Under the pieces are notes generated by a model. The model was not told the origin of the DNA. It worked only from the letters and a program-made list of their open reading frames with translations, and searched no databases. A stretch of 64,000 bases of DNA. Source: Epichloe hybrida (lineage: Eukaryota > Ascomycota > Sordariomycetes > Hypocreales > Clavicipitaceae). This document shows positions 9,232 to 21,275 of this stretch, one piece after another. The first letter of the stretch is position 1, and the number at the start of each line of letters is the position of its first letter. A program made the position numbers and the translations under genes. The stretch lies in the NCBI GenBank assembly GCA_019022495.1, contig JAFEKR010000060.1, forward strand, positions 124,001 to 188,000. Direction: 5' to 3'.

Positions 9232-10007
9232 ATGTTTCGGCTGGCTGGACGATTGCGTTTGGCGAGTGTAAATCGAGGAGCCGGGCTACCGCCAAAGCGG
9301 CAATTCAGTGTCAGGGCCGTATATTCCTCTTTTCCTGCTACCCTAACCTACTATCGGCCCAAGCAGTTGTCAAGCCTATTCGACCACGCGGAGAACGACA
9401 GCCGTCCCGACGATCCGTACGACGAAGGCGTGGTGATAGCAAGCGATGGACTGGTATACCCAGGAGTAAATAAAACATCAGGTTCGTGGGTGGGCGGGTG
9501 TCCTTTCTTTTTTCCAACCAATGCAAGCAATTCAACGATACCAAACAGTGTCCAACGGCGCAGTCATGCGCCCGAATACATTCACGATGCAAGAGCTTGT
9601 TCGAAGATACTACGATGAATTTCTCGATCGCCAGGAGATTGCACACGACATTGAGATACCGCGAATCTATACTGTACCCAAGGGTAGGTCATACACGGCC
9701 AAGTTTACTCTACATGGCCTGACCAAGTATTTAGGTACGCCGATTCCAGCCGATCTAATCCTTATCCACGACTTTCTGTCCCAGTTCAGCTTGCAACCGT
9801 CTCGCGGGATGCTTCTCCAAGGTAGAACGCCTCCATTTGTTCATTACCAATTCGGTAGCACGCTAAGCTCGAGTAGACTTGAATCGATCACTGGACGAGT
9901 TTTTCGACAGGTTTGCATCCAAGGAAGATGCAGAGTCTTGGCTGGAAACGCACCCATTCCACTTAGCACTATCGGATGACGCGGATAGTGAATGGATGAC
10001 AAAATAG
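9232..10007 (+). CDS. Tse2-type ADP-ribosyltransferase toxin-domain protein
   Basis: The four-exon model is 9232-9481, 9549-9683, 9735-9821 and 9877-10007, giving 200 residues. The introns are 67, 51 and 55 nt with GTTCGT, GTAGGT and GTAGAA donors and AG acceptors; all phases agree and no stop interrupts. The order of conserved blocks matches my recollection of the fungal family annotated as Tse2 ADP-ribosyltransferase toxin domain: a YDEGVVIASDGLVYPG block, an NGAVMRPN block, an IYTVPKG block and a FSLQPSRGM block. In bacteria Tse2 is a type VI secretion toxin with an ADP-ribosyltransferase-like fold; the role of the fungal homologues is not established. The first 30 residues have seven Arg/Lys and no acidic residue, followed by RQFSVRA, which looks like a mitochondrial presequence. 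It lies tail to tail with a related, broken gene. Gene structure is well supported; the family name is moderately sure. Confidence 0.65.
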
Positions 10008-10125
10008 AGCGACTTGAAACAGGCCCGGCGCAAATTAGTAGACTTCCCCATCCGACTATGCCTTATTTTCGGACGTGGTCGAAGTCGGTTGCCACCGAGT
10101 AGACATCCAGCTATTGTTGTCTTGT

Positions 10126-11028
10126 TTAGAGCGTTCCGTGGCGCAAGAGGAAAGAAGTGATTTTGTCGTTCAAATCTAACATGCATGTTAATTCTGCTAG
10201 GATAAGATACCTCTGGCATGCTTTAATCGATTTTACCTTCAGTGGCCATGTCTCGCGCTGGCTGAAGAGAGTAGTGGTCTGAACGCTCATGTACCAGCAG
10301 CAAGTCATTAGGCAACGGAGTTCCTCAACACATGGGCACAGTGGTTAGCGTGGCACAGCCGCAAAAAAAAAATTAAAAAAAATTCTACGGAGTTGGTGAG
10401 ACAACTTACCTGGAGGAACAGCGTATACCATCACATCCTGGCCCTTGAACAATCGGGCGACCAGATGCTGTTGGTATGGTGAATTCGGTCGCATAGAGGC
10501 ACCATTTGGGGCTATATCGTCAGCAAGCCTTGAAAACGCTTTCATGTTCTTCTGGGGCATTTACCTTGATACGAACAGGGGTGCAGTGCCTTCGCTTGGA
10601 TCATGCCTTAAGTGACATATGTGTACGTCGTAGGCGTGCCGTTTTGGCATCCACTGACGCAGTTGGACAAGATGTCCATTATTGACACGAAAGAGTTCTT
10701 TGGGAAAGGTCTTGAATACACCAATCAGGTTCGCCATCATGCATAACGTGTGATGACGTTGCTTCCGATAGATGTTGCAGAGGCTAAGCCACTGAAGAAA
10801 TTCAATAGTGTCACGTGCTGAAGCTGGCTGATAACACATAGGCGACGCAACACATGCAAAGTCGAGCCTTTGTTTGTTATCAATAGTGTTTCGTCCCCTT
10901 TGTAGAGCCCTTTCCGCGCTCTTAGACGATGACTTACTACCCTGAGCCCCGTACCGCTCAAAGCTACCATCTTCCATTCGATTCAGCTTGCGGCACATGT
11001 CGGAAACCAGAACATTTACCTTCCACAC
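10126..11028 (-). pseudogene. Second Tse2-like toxin-domain gene, interrupted
   Basis: The minus strand carries a relative of the gene at 9232-10007. The exons are 10410 up to about 11028, 10237-10323 and 10126 to about 10195, joined by introns with GTAAGT (10408) and GTAAAA (10235) donors. The central block resembles the NGAVMRPN and YTVPKG regions of its neighbour, and the next exon resembles its FSLQPSRGM region. The long first exon is broken by a TAA at 10561-10563 that would be CAA before one C-to-T change in a CpA context. No ATG with a credible leader was found at the 5' end, so the N-terminus may also be damaged. The two genes are convergent, 118 bp apart at their stops, which suggests an inverted duplication that has since diverged greatly. 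I am fairly sure it is non-functional as written, and moderately sure of the family. Confidence 0.55.
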
Positions 11029-11449
11029 ATTGACTTCGCTTGGTGGTGCCAGGGGGAGGTTGTGTTATGGGGTCTCAATTGGAAAGTCCCCCGCATGCAC
11101 GAGTAATAACTTAGTCATGTTGCCTAAATTCTGCGGGTTTGGTAAAAAGTTTCTTACACCCCAAATCAATGGCCTTTTGAAGGCCAGAATCAAAACCAGT
11201 TTCCATCAAGACCCAAAAATAAAGAGAGCGACCGGGACAAAAACATACAACACCGGGTATTCGCTGGTCGTCACCGACCCAACTACTAATCCGGCGCTCA
11301 CTAGATTATCCTAGGAGATCGGACGGGATCCTGATTTTTACTAGTGGCTATGGTCGTATGTGGAGGTCGAAGGTGCGAATTCATGTTATGTTTCTTGAGA
11401 AGGACCCGGATCAAACGGTAGTCCAGCACGATAGGCAGATCATCCTGAG
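11029..11449. other. Non-coding sequence at the island border
   Basis: The base composition is mixed and no recognisable gene was found. The open frame at 10988-11314 on the plus strand has no family features and overlaps the pseudogene. Confidence 0.3.
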
Positions 11450-11726
11450 TACAATACACCCCCTGAATTATTTTACAGATCTATATGACAGGGGTAGTTG
11501 AGCCAATCAGATAACAAATAGGAAATGAAGGCAATAGGGGGTGGTACATTCTTATACCAGGCACTCACATAGAGAAAAACGTACTCTTTTGTGGCGTTAT
11601 ATACCCTGCAATTTGCCCTTGCAGCTCTCTAATAATAGTACCACACACAGCTGATCACAGCTGTTAGAGAGGAACGAATAACTGGGGCATGTAGATTTTG
11701 TAAAATAATTCAGGGGGTGTATTGTA
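11450..11726. mobile_element. MITE with 28-bp perfect terminal inverted repeats
   Basis: The 28 bp at 11450-11477 (TACAATACACCCCCTGAATT...) are the exact reverse complement of 11699-11726, and imperfect pairing extends about 12 bp further in. The element is 277 bp and non-coding, with TA at both extreme ends. If the TA is the target duplication, this is a non-autonomous Tc1/mariner/pogo-type element. It is only lightly AT-biased, unlike the sequence just to its right. Confidence 0.7.
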
Positions 11727-12059
11727 GTTCTGTCTCAAGGGAGGGCGTAAACATGCGTCGACTTTTTTTCAATCATGCAGTAGCAAGTGTATTTGCACGC
11801 ATTTACTAGAGAAGATACACATAGTACTCCGTAATGTTAAAACTACCAAGACCCTGAGAGAGGAAGGAACCGCTAAATTGCTCCTATCCCCCCACTTCAT
11901 CCCGTTTTCCGGATCTAGTATTAATCCGGTGTTTCGCTCCACTTCGCCTAGCTATTAGCATAGTTGAATGATGTGTTGCCCGATGGCGGATACAGCGTCT
12001 ATGACGAATAAATCTGCACCCACAACCGTATTAGGGGAGCTGAAGATACACGTCACTAA
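11727..12059. other. Transition zone into the AT-rich island
   Basis: The sequence is of mixed composition with no gene. It contains TACTCCGTAA at 11825-11834. Strongly AT-rich, CpA/TpG-depleted sequence begins near 12060. Confidence 0.35.
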
Positions 12060-12199
12060 ACGCAATAATTTATAATAAAAGCATATAATCTATAATATAA
12101 TAGCTTTCTCTATAAAAAAGAAGCTTTTATCCTTCTATTTATATAATAAAGATAGCTTTAATCTAATCCTTTTCTAACCTTCTTTATCTTACTAGGGGA

Positions 12200-14690
12200 G
12201 ATCTTTTTAAGTTATATACCTAATATATAATAGTTATAAGCCTAGAAGGTATATGCCTATAACTTCTACTAAGTCCCCTATATATAAGATATATATATAC
12301 ACTATGCCTTACTTACTAATAATACTAATAATACTTATAATAAATATAATAACCTCTTACTACTTAAGTCTTAAGACTAATATTAAGCTAGTCTTATTTA
12401 ATAAATAGGAAAAGTAATATAAAGCATTAAAGTAAGCTACCTAAAGCTAAGAGATTTAGGAAAGGGTTAATCCCTAGCTCCTAGAGCTTAACTCTAACTA
12501 TCTAGAAAAGCCCTTTACTATTACACTAGAGTTATATAAAGCTCTTATTATAAAGAACTAAGGAAGTAATACTATAAAGCTTACTTTCTAAGAGGCTTTT
12601 TCCTTCTTATCTTATAAGTTTATATCTAAGTACTAAGTATATAAAGTAATAAAGTTCTAAGAAAGGACTATTAAAACTTAGATTATAAGCACTATTAATC
12701 CTAATACTTATACTATAGTAATTAATAAGATTAAAGAAAGTAATATAAATAATAAGAAGCTTACTCTTTACTAAATCTTTATTAAGCTTAAAAAGAGGTT
12801 TTCTCCTAGGTAAGTAATTATTAAATTAAAGGTATTAGCTAAGTATATAGCTTACCTTACTAATACTAAACGCGCTAATATTTAATTTAAGTATTAGATT
12901 AAGTAATAAGGGAAGCTATACTAGAAAGCATTAATATATAAGATTAATAAGGTTTAGGGTTTTAATATAATTTATAACTTTATTATAGCTATTAGTATAT
13001 ACTTTAACCTTAAATAAGTAAAAACTAAGATTATATAACTAGTATAAACTTCTAATTCTCTTCCTAAAGAAATAACCCTTTAAGGCATTACCTTTAAGTA
13101 CACTAGATATTATAAGGTAACTTAAGCTATAAGCTTTACCTCTAGAAAAGGAAGCTATATAATAACTCCTAGGGATTACTTAGACTAAAAAAAAGAGAAA
13201 CTATAAGGCTAAAAGAATAATAGCCTAAAGAAATACCTTTATTATATAGGAAAGGCACTAACTATATACTTTTAGTCTCCCTAAGTATACTATAGCTTAT
13301 ATTATATAGTAACTAGTAAAAAGGTTCTAGGATTTAAGCCCTTTATAAAGGTTAACTATAAAAAGGTTAAGAAATACTATAAAAGCACTAAATAGAAAAA
13401 CTTATGCTTTAAGGTTATAAAGGATAAGTAAATAGTAAAAGGTATTAAGGATTATAAAGAAGAAAAGTTACCTAGTGCTATTATAGTAATAATTATTAAC
13501 CTAAAGATTCTTAAGAGTATTTCTCTAGCTTAGGGAAGCTATATAACGCTTAAGAATATAAAATATATACTCTCTAAGAGCACTCTCTTTAATAACTATA
13601 GTGCTTTATATATTATAAATAATATTAGTTACTTTAAACTAGGAACCTTTAAGGAAATATTTAATAATTACCTTAAAGTAAGAATAACCTTATTTTAGAT
13701 TACTAGAAGAGGTACTTATATAATTAAGAATATTTTTAATAGGCTAAAGGGAAACCTTATAAAAAGCCTTACTTTATAGAATATTACACTTATTCCTAGG
13801 TTTTATATAAATATTATATTAAAGAGCTTTCTTTAAAAGAAAGGCATTTAGTATTATAAAGCAAACTACTCTTTATATATTAAACCCTTTTATAAGAGCT
13901 TATTATTAGTAAAGCTTTAGAGAAAGTATAATATTATATTCCTTTAATATAAGCCTCTTTTCTCTTATAAGAGTCCTAACTAAGTAGTAAATTTATCTAT
14001 ACTACTAGTAATATTCTTAATAATTAATTTAAAAGCATATAATAACACACTATGCTTATAATATAGTTAATTAAGCAGAGATTTATGCCTGATATAAGTA
14101 AACCCTAAAGAACTTTAGTATTTATATTCTAGGCACCTTAGTAAGGATACTCTAGCTAAGAGTTACACTTATATAAGGGGAGTGTGGTTATATAGAACTA
14201 AGTGAAGAGACTATAAGATATATTCTCTAGTTTACGCTTACTAAGTTATCTTAAGAAAACTACTAGAATATGCATTACTAAGGCTATTTTAGAGGATTTA
14301 TTAGGATCTTTAAGATAATAAGCCTAGTTATAATAGTATAAACTAGCTAATAGTTATAAAAGATAAGTTCTTAGGTATAATATATGTTTATATATTACCT
14401 AATAAATTATAGGTAATAGTATTTAATATATTAATCTATATTAAATAATAGATTATAAGGCAATTTAGATTATTAATTACAAAGATTAGGCAAGATTATA
14501 AAGGAGCTATTATTAGTTAATTTAGTAACATAATCTTTTAGACATAGGCACGCTTATAAGGTATTAATCTTAAGCTTACACCTCTATATACTTATAAACC
14601 TAATAGAGTTATAAAGAGAGTAAGGTAAATAATTATATTATAATTAAATATAATACTTATAGGCGCATAGCTTTTACTAAACTTATAGTT
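12200..14690 (+). mobile_element. Old Ty1/copia gag-protease-integrase relic
   Basis: Reading the plus strand through the RIP stops gives a copia-type order. A gag region runs from about 12,400, a protease-to-integrase linker from about 13,500, and the integrase zinc-binding region at about 14,100-14,170 (HLSKDTLAK). The integrase core ends at 14,690, with a DYKGA...F block followed by a TPLYTY..NRVI block corresponding to the D-and-E part of the catalytic triad. It stops abruptly at a hAT-type end at 14,696. The missing RNase H part reappears at 17,466. Confidence 0.65.
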
Positions 14691-14695
14691 AGAGA

Positions 14696-15583
14696 CAGAG
14701 CTTTGCACTACACTACACTATATTATGTAGTATTTGTAGTGTAGTGTAGTATACTACACACTACACTACACTACATTACATTACATACTACACTACAAGG
14801 AAATTTTTTCACTACACTACACTACATGTATTATTTTGTAGTATTTTGTAGTATTTATAGTAAATAGCTTATAATAGCTTATAATAGCTTATAATAGCTT
14901 ATAATACTTTATAATATTATAAGTGTTAAAGTTTAATAAAAAGAAAATAGTAAATAGTAAATAAATAACTTAAATATAAATATAAGTAAGTATAAGGAAA
15001 TTACTATAGTAAAAGCTATACTTTTTAATTACTTAGTATTTTAAGGTTTTTAAAAATATTAATAAAATAAAATACTTTTCTCTTTAATATTTTATATTTC
15101 TTTAAAATAATATAAGTTATATTAGTTTATAATAAAATAGAAATTTATAATATTATTGGTGTTTAAGTTTAATGAAAGTTAAATAGTAAATAAATAACTT
15201 AAATATATATATAAGTAAGTATAAGGAAATTACTATAGAAAAACTATAGTTTTTAATACCTTAGTATTTTAAGGTTTTTAAAAATATTAATATTATAAAA
15301 ATGTTTCTCTTTTAAGTTTTTTTAAGATAATAAAAAAGTAAAATAATAGTAATAATAGTAATAATAGTAATAATAATAATAATAGTAATAATAGTAATAA
15401 TAGTAATAATAGTAATAATAGTAATAATAGTAATAATAGTAATAATAGTAATAATAGTAATAAGAGTAATAATAGTAATAATAGTAATAATAGTAATAAT
15501 AGTAATAATAGTAATAATAGTAATAATAGTAATAATAGTAATAATAGTAATAAGAGTAATAAGAGTAATAAGAGTAATAAGAG
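14696..15583 (-). mobile_element. hAT element end with subterminal repeats
   Basis: The fragment begins with CAGAGCTTTGCACTAC, close to the terminus of the other hAT-type elements here. It then has CTACA/CTACACTACACTAC arrays, tandem AGCTTATAAT units (about 14,865-14,915), a conserved AT-rich stretch present twice, and a long AATAGTAAT-type array. The same order in reverse follows the transposase gene at 39,403-40,130, so this is that end in opposite orientation. Confidence 0.6.
15340..15582. repeat. (TAATAATAG)n minisatellite
   Basis: A nearly perfect array of a 9-bp unit (TAATAATAG, with a few AAGAG variants at the right end) lies inside the hAT end fragment. The complementary array is found at 39,475-39,640, next to the transposase gene, so it is part of the element. 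Confidence 0.8.
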
Positions 15584-17465
15584 CAGAGTATTGCACTAAA
15601 ACGTGTAGTGTAGTGTAGTATTTATAGTGTAGTGTAGTAACTACACTACAAACTACACTAACTATAAGGAAAAAAAACTACACTACACTAACTACAAAAA
15701 AAAAAAACTATAATATATTACACTACAAATTTTTTTTCCTAAACTACACTAACTATAAACACTATAAATATAGTATTAGACTTTTTATTAGTTATTAGTA
15801 TTTATAAGGTTAAAAGAAAGCTAGTTATATAAAAGCTTTTATTATTACTTATTTTATTAAATTAGTTATAGAATTTATAATATTATATTATTTTTATAAT
15901 TTTATTATAACTAAGTAAGGTTATATATAATATTATACTTTTTTAATAATACTATTTAACTTAATACTTTATTTCCCTAATATAACTTAAAGAAAAACCT
16001 TCTTATTATATTATTTACTATGTCTATAAATTATTTTATATTTCTATAAATTATTATTATTACTTATTTTAAAAAAACTATAAAAAAAACTACTAGTAAA
16101 CTTAATATAAGTAGCTTATTATATCTTATTATAGCTTATAATAGCTTATTATATCTTATTATAGCTTATAATAGCTTATAATAGCTTATAATAGCTTATA
16201 ATAGCTTATAATACTAATATTACTAATATTACTAGTTACTAGTACTAAGATTACTAAGATTACTAAGATTACTAAGATTACTTATAATATTATTAGTGTT
16301 AAAGTTTAATAATAAATAAATAATAAATAAATAACTTAAATATAAATACTAGTAATTATAAGTAAATTACTATAGTAAAAGCTATAGCCTTTAATAACTT
16401 AGTATTTTAAGGTTTTTAAAAATATTAATATTATAAAAATGTTTTCTCTTTTGTGTTTTTTTAAAATAATAATAAATATAAAATAATAGTAATTATAGTA
16501 ATAATAGTAATTAAGGTTATAAAAGTTATTAAAGCTTTTATAATAAGTATAATATATTATATAAAACTAAGTCCTAGTATTATTTTTAAAAATAAGTTAA
16601 ACTTATTTTTTATAGCTTATTTAAGCTATATAAGGTAATTAAAATAATACTATTAGTTATCTATTAATAAATTATAAATATTAGTCTATTATATTCTTTC
16701 TTTATATATTATTATAATAAGATATATAAAGTTACTATATATAACTTCTTAAAGCTTTAGAATTATAAAGCTTAAAGTAATATTTAATTAGTTTAAATAG
16801 TAAATAAATAGTTTAAGCTTTTTTTAAGTTCTTATTATATTAATAATAATATTAAAGTACTAAGTATATATTCTATTAACTTTTATATATTTATTTAGAT
16901 TTCTAATTTAATTTAATTATATTAGTTTAGGGTATTTTTTAATTAAATTAATAATAAAAATATAAAATAATTAATAATAATAGTAAATAAAATAATTAGA
17001 AGGTTTTTCTTAAAGTTATATTAGTAAAATAAAGTAATAAGTATAATAGTATTATTAAAAAGGTATAATATTATAAATAACCCTATTTATAGTAAAATTC
17101 TTAAAAAAAAGTAAATATTATAAATTCTATAACTAATTAAGTAAAATAGGTAATAATAAAAGCTTCTATATAACTAGCTTTCTTTTAATCCTTATAATAA
17201 CATTATATAATAAAAAGGCCCACATTTTTTTTACTAACACTATATTATAGTTTTTGTAGTTAGTGTAGTTAGTAATTACACTAACTACACTATAATATAA
17301 GTAAAAAAAAACTACACTACACTAACTATAAAAAAAAAAAACTATAATACACTACACTATAAAAAAAAAAAACTACACTACACTAACTACAAGAAAAAAA
17401 AAACTACACTATAAATACAAATTTTTCCTAAAAACTACACTAACTACACTACAAATAATACTCTG
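15584..17465. mobile_element. hAT-type foldback element, copy A
   Basis: It begins CAGAGTATTGCACTAAAACG and ends ATAATACTCTG. The outer ~490 bp at each side are related in inverted orientation: the TGTAG/CTACAC pentamer arrays come first, then a long AT-rich arm (for example the AAACCTTCTTATTATATTATTTACT region and its counterpart near 16,990). The centre holds AGCTTATAAT units and the same subterminal AT-rich stretch as the hAT ends. The eight bases on its flanks do not match, so it may have replaced or recombined with its neighbour. It is non-coding. Confidence 0.7.
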
Positions 17466-18067
17466 GCTATAGTATAACTACTAAACTTTAAGCTCTTTAA
17501 ATCTTAAGTAATACCTCCTTTATAAATAATCTTAAGACTTATAAATTATTATAAGAATACTTAATTACTCTCTTTAGTAAACTAATTATCTAGAAAGCTA
17601 CACACTAAATAATAGTAACTATATTTATAATAGAGGCTAAATTACTTGCTTTATAATAGGTAATGAAGGAAACTATAAGTCTATAGTACTTATTTAGAGA
17701 TATTAAATTTAATACCTATAAAGATTAGGTTATTAATTATAATAATTAATAAATAATTTAGCTTATACTTAATAAGAGTAAATAATTAAATACTTAACTA
17801 TATTATATTAATATTTACAATATATAGTTAAAGTAAGAATTTAAGAAAGGAAGCTTTAAAATTATATATTTGCTAATAGAAAAGATACTTACTAATGGAT
17901 TTATAAAGGCATTAAATTATTAGCACTTTAAATGCTCTAGATTTATACTTAGTCTTATAGATTTATATATAATATATAATATTTAAAGCGTATAGGTTAT
18001 AAAGGAATTATAGGTATGTTAATAAGGGGGTATAAAATTAATTACCTTAGAAATATATAAAGGCACT
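17466..18067 (+). mobile_element. RNase H end of the old Ty1/copia relic
   Basis: Read through the stops, the plus strand matches the copia RNase H region: a LF*DIKFNTYKD-like block, a LNKSKQLNTQ block and a final KKGSFK..Y blocks segment ending near 17,960. It continues the element broken at 14,690; the reverse transcriptase between them is missing. The 3' 100 bp has no coding match. Confidence 0.55.
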
Positions 18068-18075
18068 CTCCTTAG

Positions 18076-20081
18076 CAGAGTATTGCACTAAAACGTGTAG
18101 TGTAGTGTAGTATTTGTAGTGTAGTGTAGTAACTACACTACAAACTACACTACACTATAAACTACACTAACTATAAGGAAAAAAAAACTACACTACACTA
18201 ACTATAAAAAAAAAAAAACTATAATATATTACACTACAAATTTTTTTTCCTAAACTACACTAACTACAAACACTACAAATATAGTATTAGACTTTTTATT
18301 AGTTATTAGTATTATAAGGATTAAAAGAATGCTAGTTATATAAAAGCTTTTATTATTACCTATTTTATTTTATTAGTTATAGAATTTATAATATTATATT
18401 ATTTTAGTAATTTTACTATAACTAAGTAAGGTTATATATAATATTATACTTTTTTAATAATACTATTTAACTTAATATTTTATTTCCCTAATATAACTTA
18501 AAGAAAAACCTTCTTATTATATTATTTACTATTTCTATAAATTATTTTATATTTCTATAAATTATTATTATTACTTATTTTAAAAAACTATAAAAAGAAC
18601 TACTAGTAAACTTAATATAAGTAGCTTATTATATCTTATTATAGCTTATAATAGCTTATAATAGCTTATAATACTAATATTACTAATATTACTAGTATTA
18701 CTAAGATTACTAAGATTACTAATAATATTATTAGTGTTAAAGTTTAATAAATAATAAATAATAAATAAATAACTTAAATATAAATACTAGTAATTATAAG
18801 TAAATTACTATAGTAAAAGCTATAGTTTTTAATAACTTAGTATTTTAAGGTTTTTAAAAATATTAATATTATAAAAATGTTTTCTCTTTTATATTTTTTT
18901 AAAATAATAATAAAAGTAAAATAATAGTAATAATAGTAATTAAGTAATAATAGTAATTAAGTAATAATAGTAATTAAGTAATAATAGTAATTAAGTAATA
19001 ATAGTAATTAAGTAATAATAGTAATTAAGTAATAATAGTAATTAAGTAATAATAGTAATTAAGTAATAATAGTAATTAAGTAATAATAGTAATAATAGTA
19101 TTAATAGTAATAATAGTAATTAAGGTTATTAAAGTTATTAAAGCTCTTATAATAAGTATAGTATATTATATAAAAGTAAGTCTTAGTTTTATTTTAAAAA
19201 ATAAGTTAAACTTATTTTTATAGCTTAATTAAGCTATATAGGGTAATTAAAATAATACTATTAATTATTTATTAATAGATTATAAATCTTAGTTTATTAT
19301 ATTCTTTATTTATATATTATAGTAATAAGATATATAAAGTTACTAAATATAACTTCTTAAGGCTTTAGAATTATAAAGCTAAAAGTAATATTTAATTAGT
19401 TTAAATCTTAAATAAATAGTTTAAGCTTTTTTTAAGTTCTTATTATATTAAGAATAAGATTTAAGTACTAAGTATATATTTTATTAACTTCTAGTAATTT
19501 ATCTAGATTTCTTAATTAATTTTATTCTATTAGTTTAGGGTATTTTTTATTTAAAATAATAATAATAATATTCTAAAATATAAAATAATTAATAGTAATA
19601 GTAAATAAAATAATAAGAAGGTTTTTCTTTAAGTTATATTAGTAAAATAAAGTATTAGGTATAATAGTATTATTAAAAAGTTATAATATTATAAATTACC
19701 CTAGTTATAGTAAAATCCTTAAAAAAAGGTAAATTTTATAAATTATATAACTAATTAGGTAAAATAGGTAATAATAAAAGCTTCTATATAACTAGCCTTC
19801 TTTTAATCCTTATAATAACCTTATATAATAAAAAAGCCTACTTTTTTTTTTACTAACACTACATTTGTAGTTTTTGTAGTTAGTGTAGTTAGTAACTACA
19901 CTATCTACACTACACTATAAGCAAAAAAAAACTACACTACACTACACTATAAAAAAAAAATACACTACACTAACTATAAAAAAAAAAACTATAATACATT
20001 AACTATAAGAAAAAAAAAACTACAATACAAATACAAATTTTTCCTAAAAACTACACTAACTACACTACAAACAATACTCTG
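18076..20081. mobile_element. hAT-type foldback element, copy B, with 8-bp target duplication
   Basis: It begins CAGAGTATTGCACTAAAACG and ends AACAATACTCTG (terminal 10 bp perfectly inverted). It is flanked by CTCCTTAG at 18068-18075 and 20082-20089, a perfect 8-bp target-site duplication typical of hAT transposons. It has long inverted arms like copy A, pentamer arrays at both ends and a central 17-bp minisatellite. It is 2,006 bp and non-coding, so it would need a transposase from elsewhere, such as the source of the 36.3-kb gene. Confidence 0.8.
18925..19090. repeat. 17-bp minisatellite inside foldback copy B
   Basis: About nine tandem copies of the unit TAATAATAGTAATTAAG. Copy A has only one or two related units at the same position, so the array expanded in copy B. 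Confidence 0.8.
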
Positions 20082-20089
20082 CTCCTTAG

Positions 20090-21275
20090 TAAGTAAAGTG
20101 CTACTAAGGTAAATAGGATTAATAAAATAAAGACTCTATAATACTATTACGTAAAAATATATATATAAACGCTATTCTAAATAAAGGAAATAAACTTATA
20201 TAAGGAGGTAAATAACCTCCTTAAGTTAGGCTATTACTATAGTTACCTTCTCCTTAACTACTGCTAAAGAGCCCTTAGTAATATCCTTAGCCCTAATACT
20301 TAGATTAATAACCTTACTATATATAAAATCTAGCTTTATAATAAGTTCTAATTAGAGTTATAGCGCCTTATAGCACTGCTTTACTATCTATATATATATA
20401 AGTAAAGGATTAGAGAAAATTATAATTAAAAGCACTTTACCTTAGTGTCTTTATCTAGCGCTAATAATATTTGCTTAGTAAGGGGAATATAAGTATTATA
20501 TAAAGGTAAGTAATAGTAATTACTAATCTTATATAAGTAATATCTCTAAGATTATCTAGACTTAACCTTAAAGTAATAACCTAAGCTACCCTTACCTATA
20601 AGGCTTACTTAAACACACCCTTTATAGGGAATATTATACTTAGGACCTTAAGAAGTAAGTAATTTAGGCTATACTATTAGTATATACTAAAGAGAAAGGG
20701 AAAGTATAGTACTAATAGGTTATTTTTATAAAGTTTATAGAGAATTATACCTTAAGTATTCTCCCCTTACCTAGGCCTTTATAGAATATAAGGTTTATAA
20801 AGAAGTATACTTAGGGTATTCTCCTTACTTCTCCTTAGGAGATAGTAACTTACTAGTAAGTAACTTAGTACTAATTAGTAAAGAATTACTAATAGGTAAC
20901 TTAGACTTAGCTAGAGAAGGCAAAGAATTATTATAAGCTATACTAAGGCTTAGATAGAAATATATAGCTAAATTAGCTATAATATAAGTAATTTACTAAA
21001 GAGTAATTAAGCTCTCCTAGGAGTAAAGATTCTCTTTAACCTAAGCGTATATATTAGAATTTATATTAATTAAAATATAAGCTAGTTAATAAAAAGTATA
21101 TTATAAAGAAAAGAAAAGGAAGCCTATAATTATTATATTAAGAGATCCTTTATAGGAGAGGAGCGTAAGTATAAAAGTAAGAGAGCTTACTTTAAATTTA
21201 TATTAAATTTAGGCACTACTAAAACACTATATATTTACTAGTTAAGATATTAGTTAGTAATTATAATAACCTTAA
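20090..21275. other. Unassigned RIP-degraded sequence
   Basis: AT-rich sequence between foldback copy B and the copia element. Translation in all frames is stop-ridden and I could not place it in a transposon family. Confidence 0.3.

Noticed and set aside
14720..14830. Short regular repeats considered as a CRISPR array or telomere-like repeats
   Set aside because: There are no unique spacers of constant size; the pentamers are subterminal repeats of hAT elements, and this is a eukaryotic genome.
15312..15596. Frame of Ile/Thr repeats
   Set aside because: It is a translation of the TAATAATAG minisatellite in the hAT end; no gene context.
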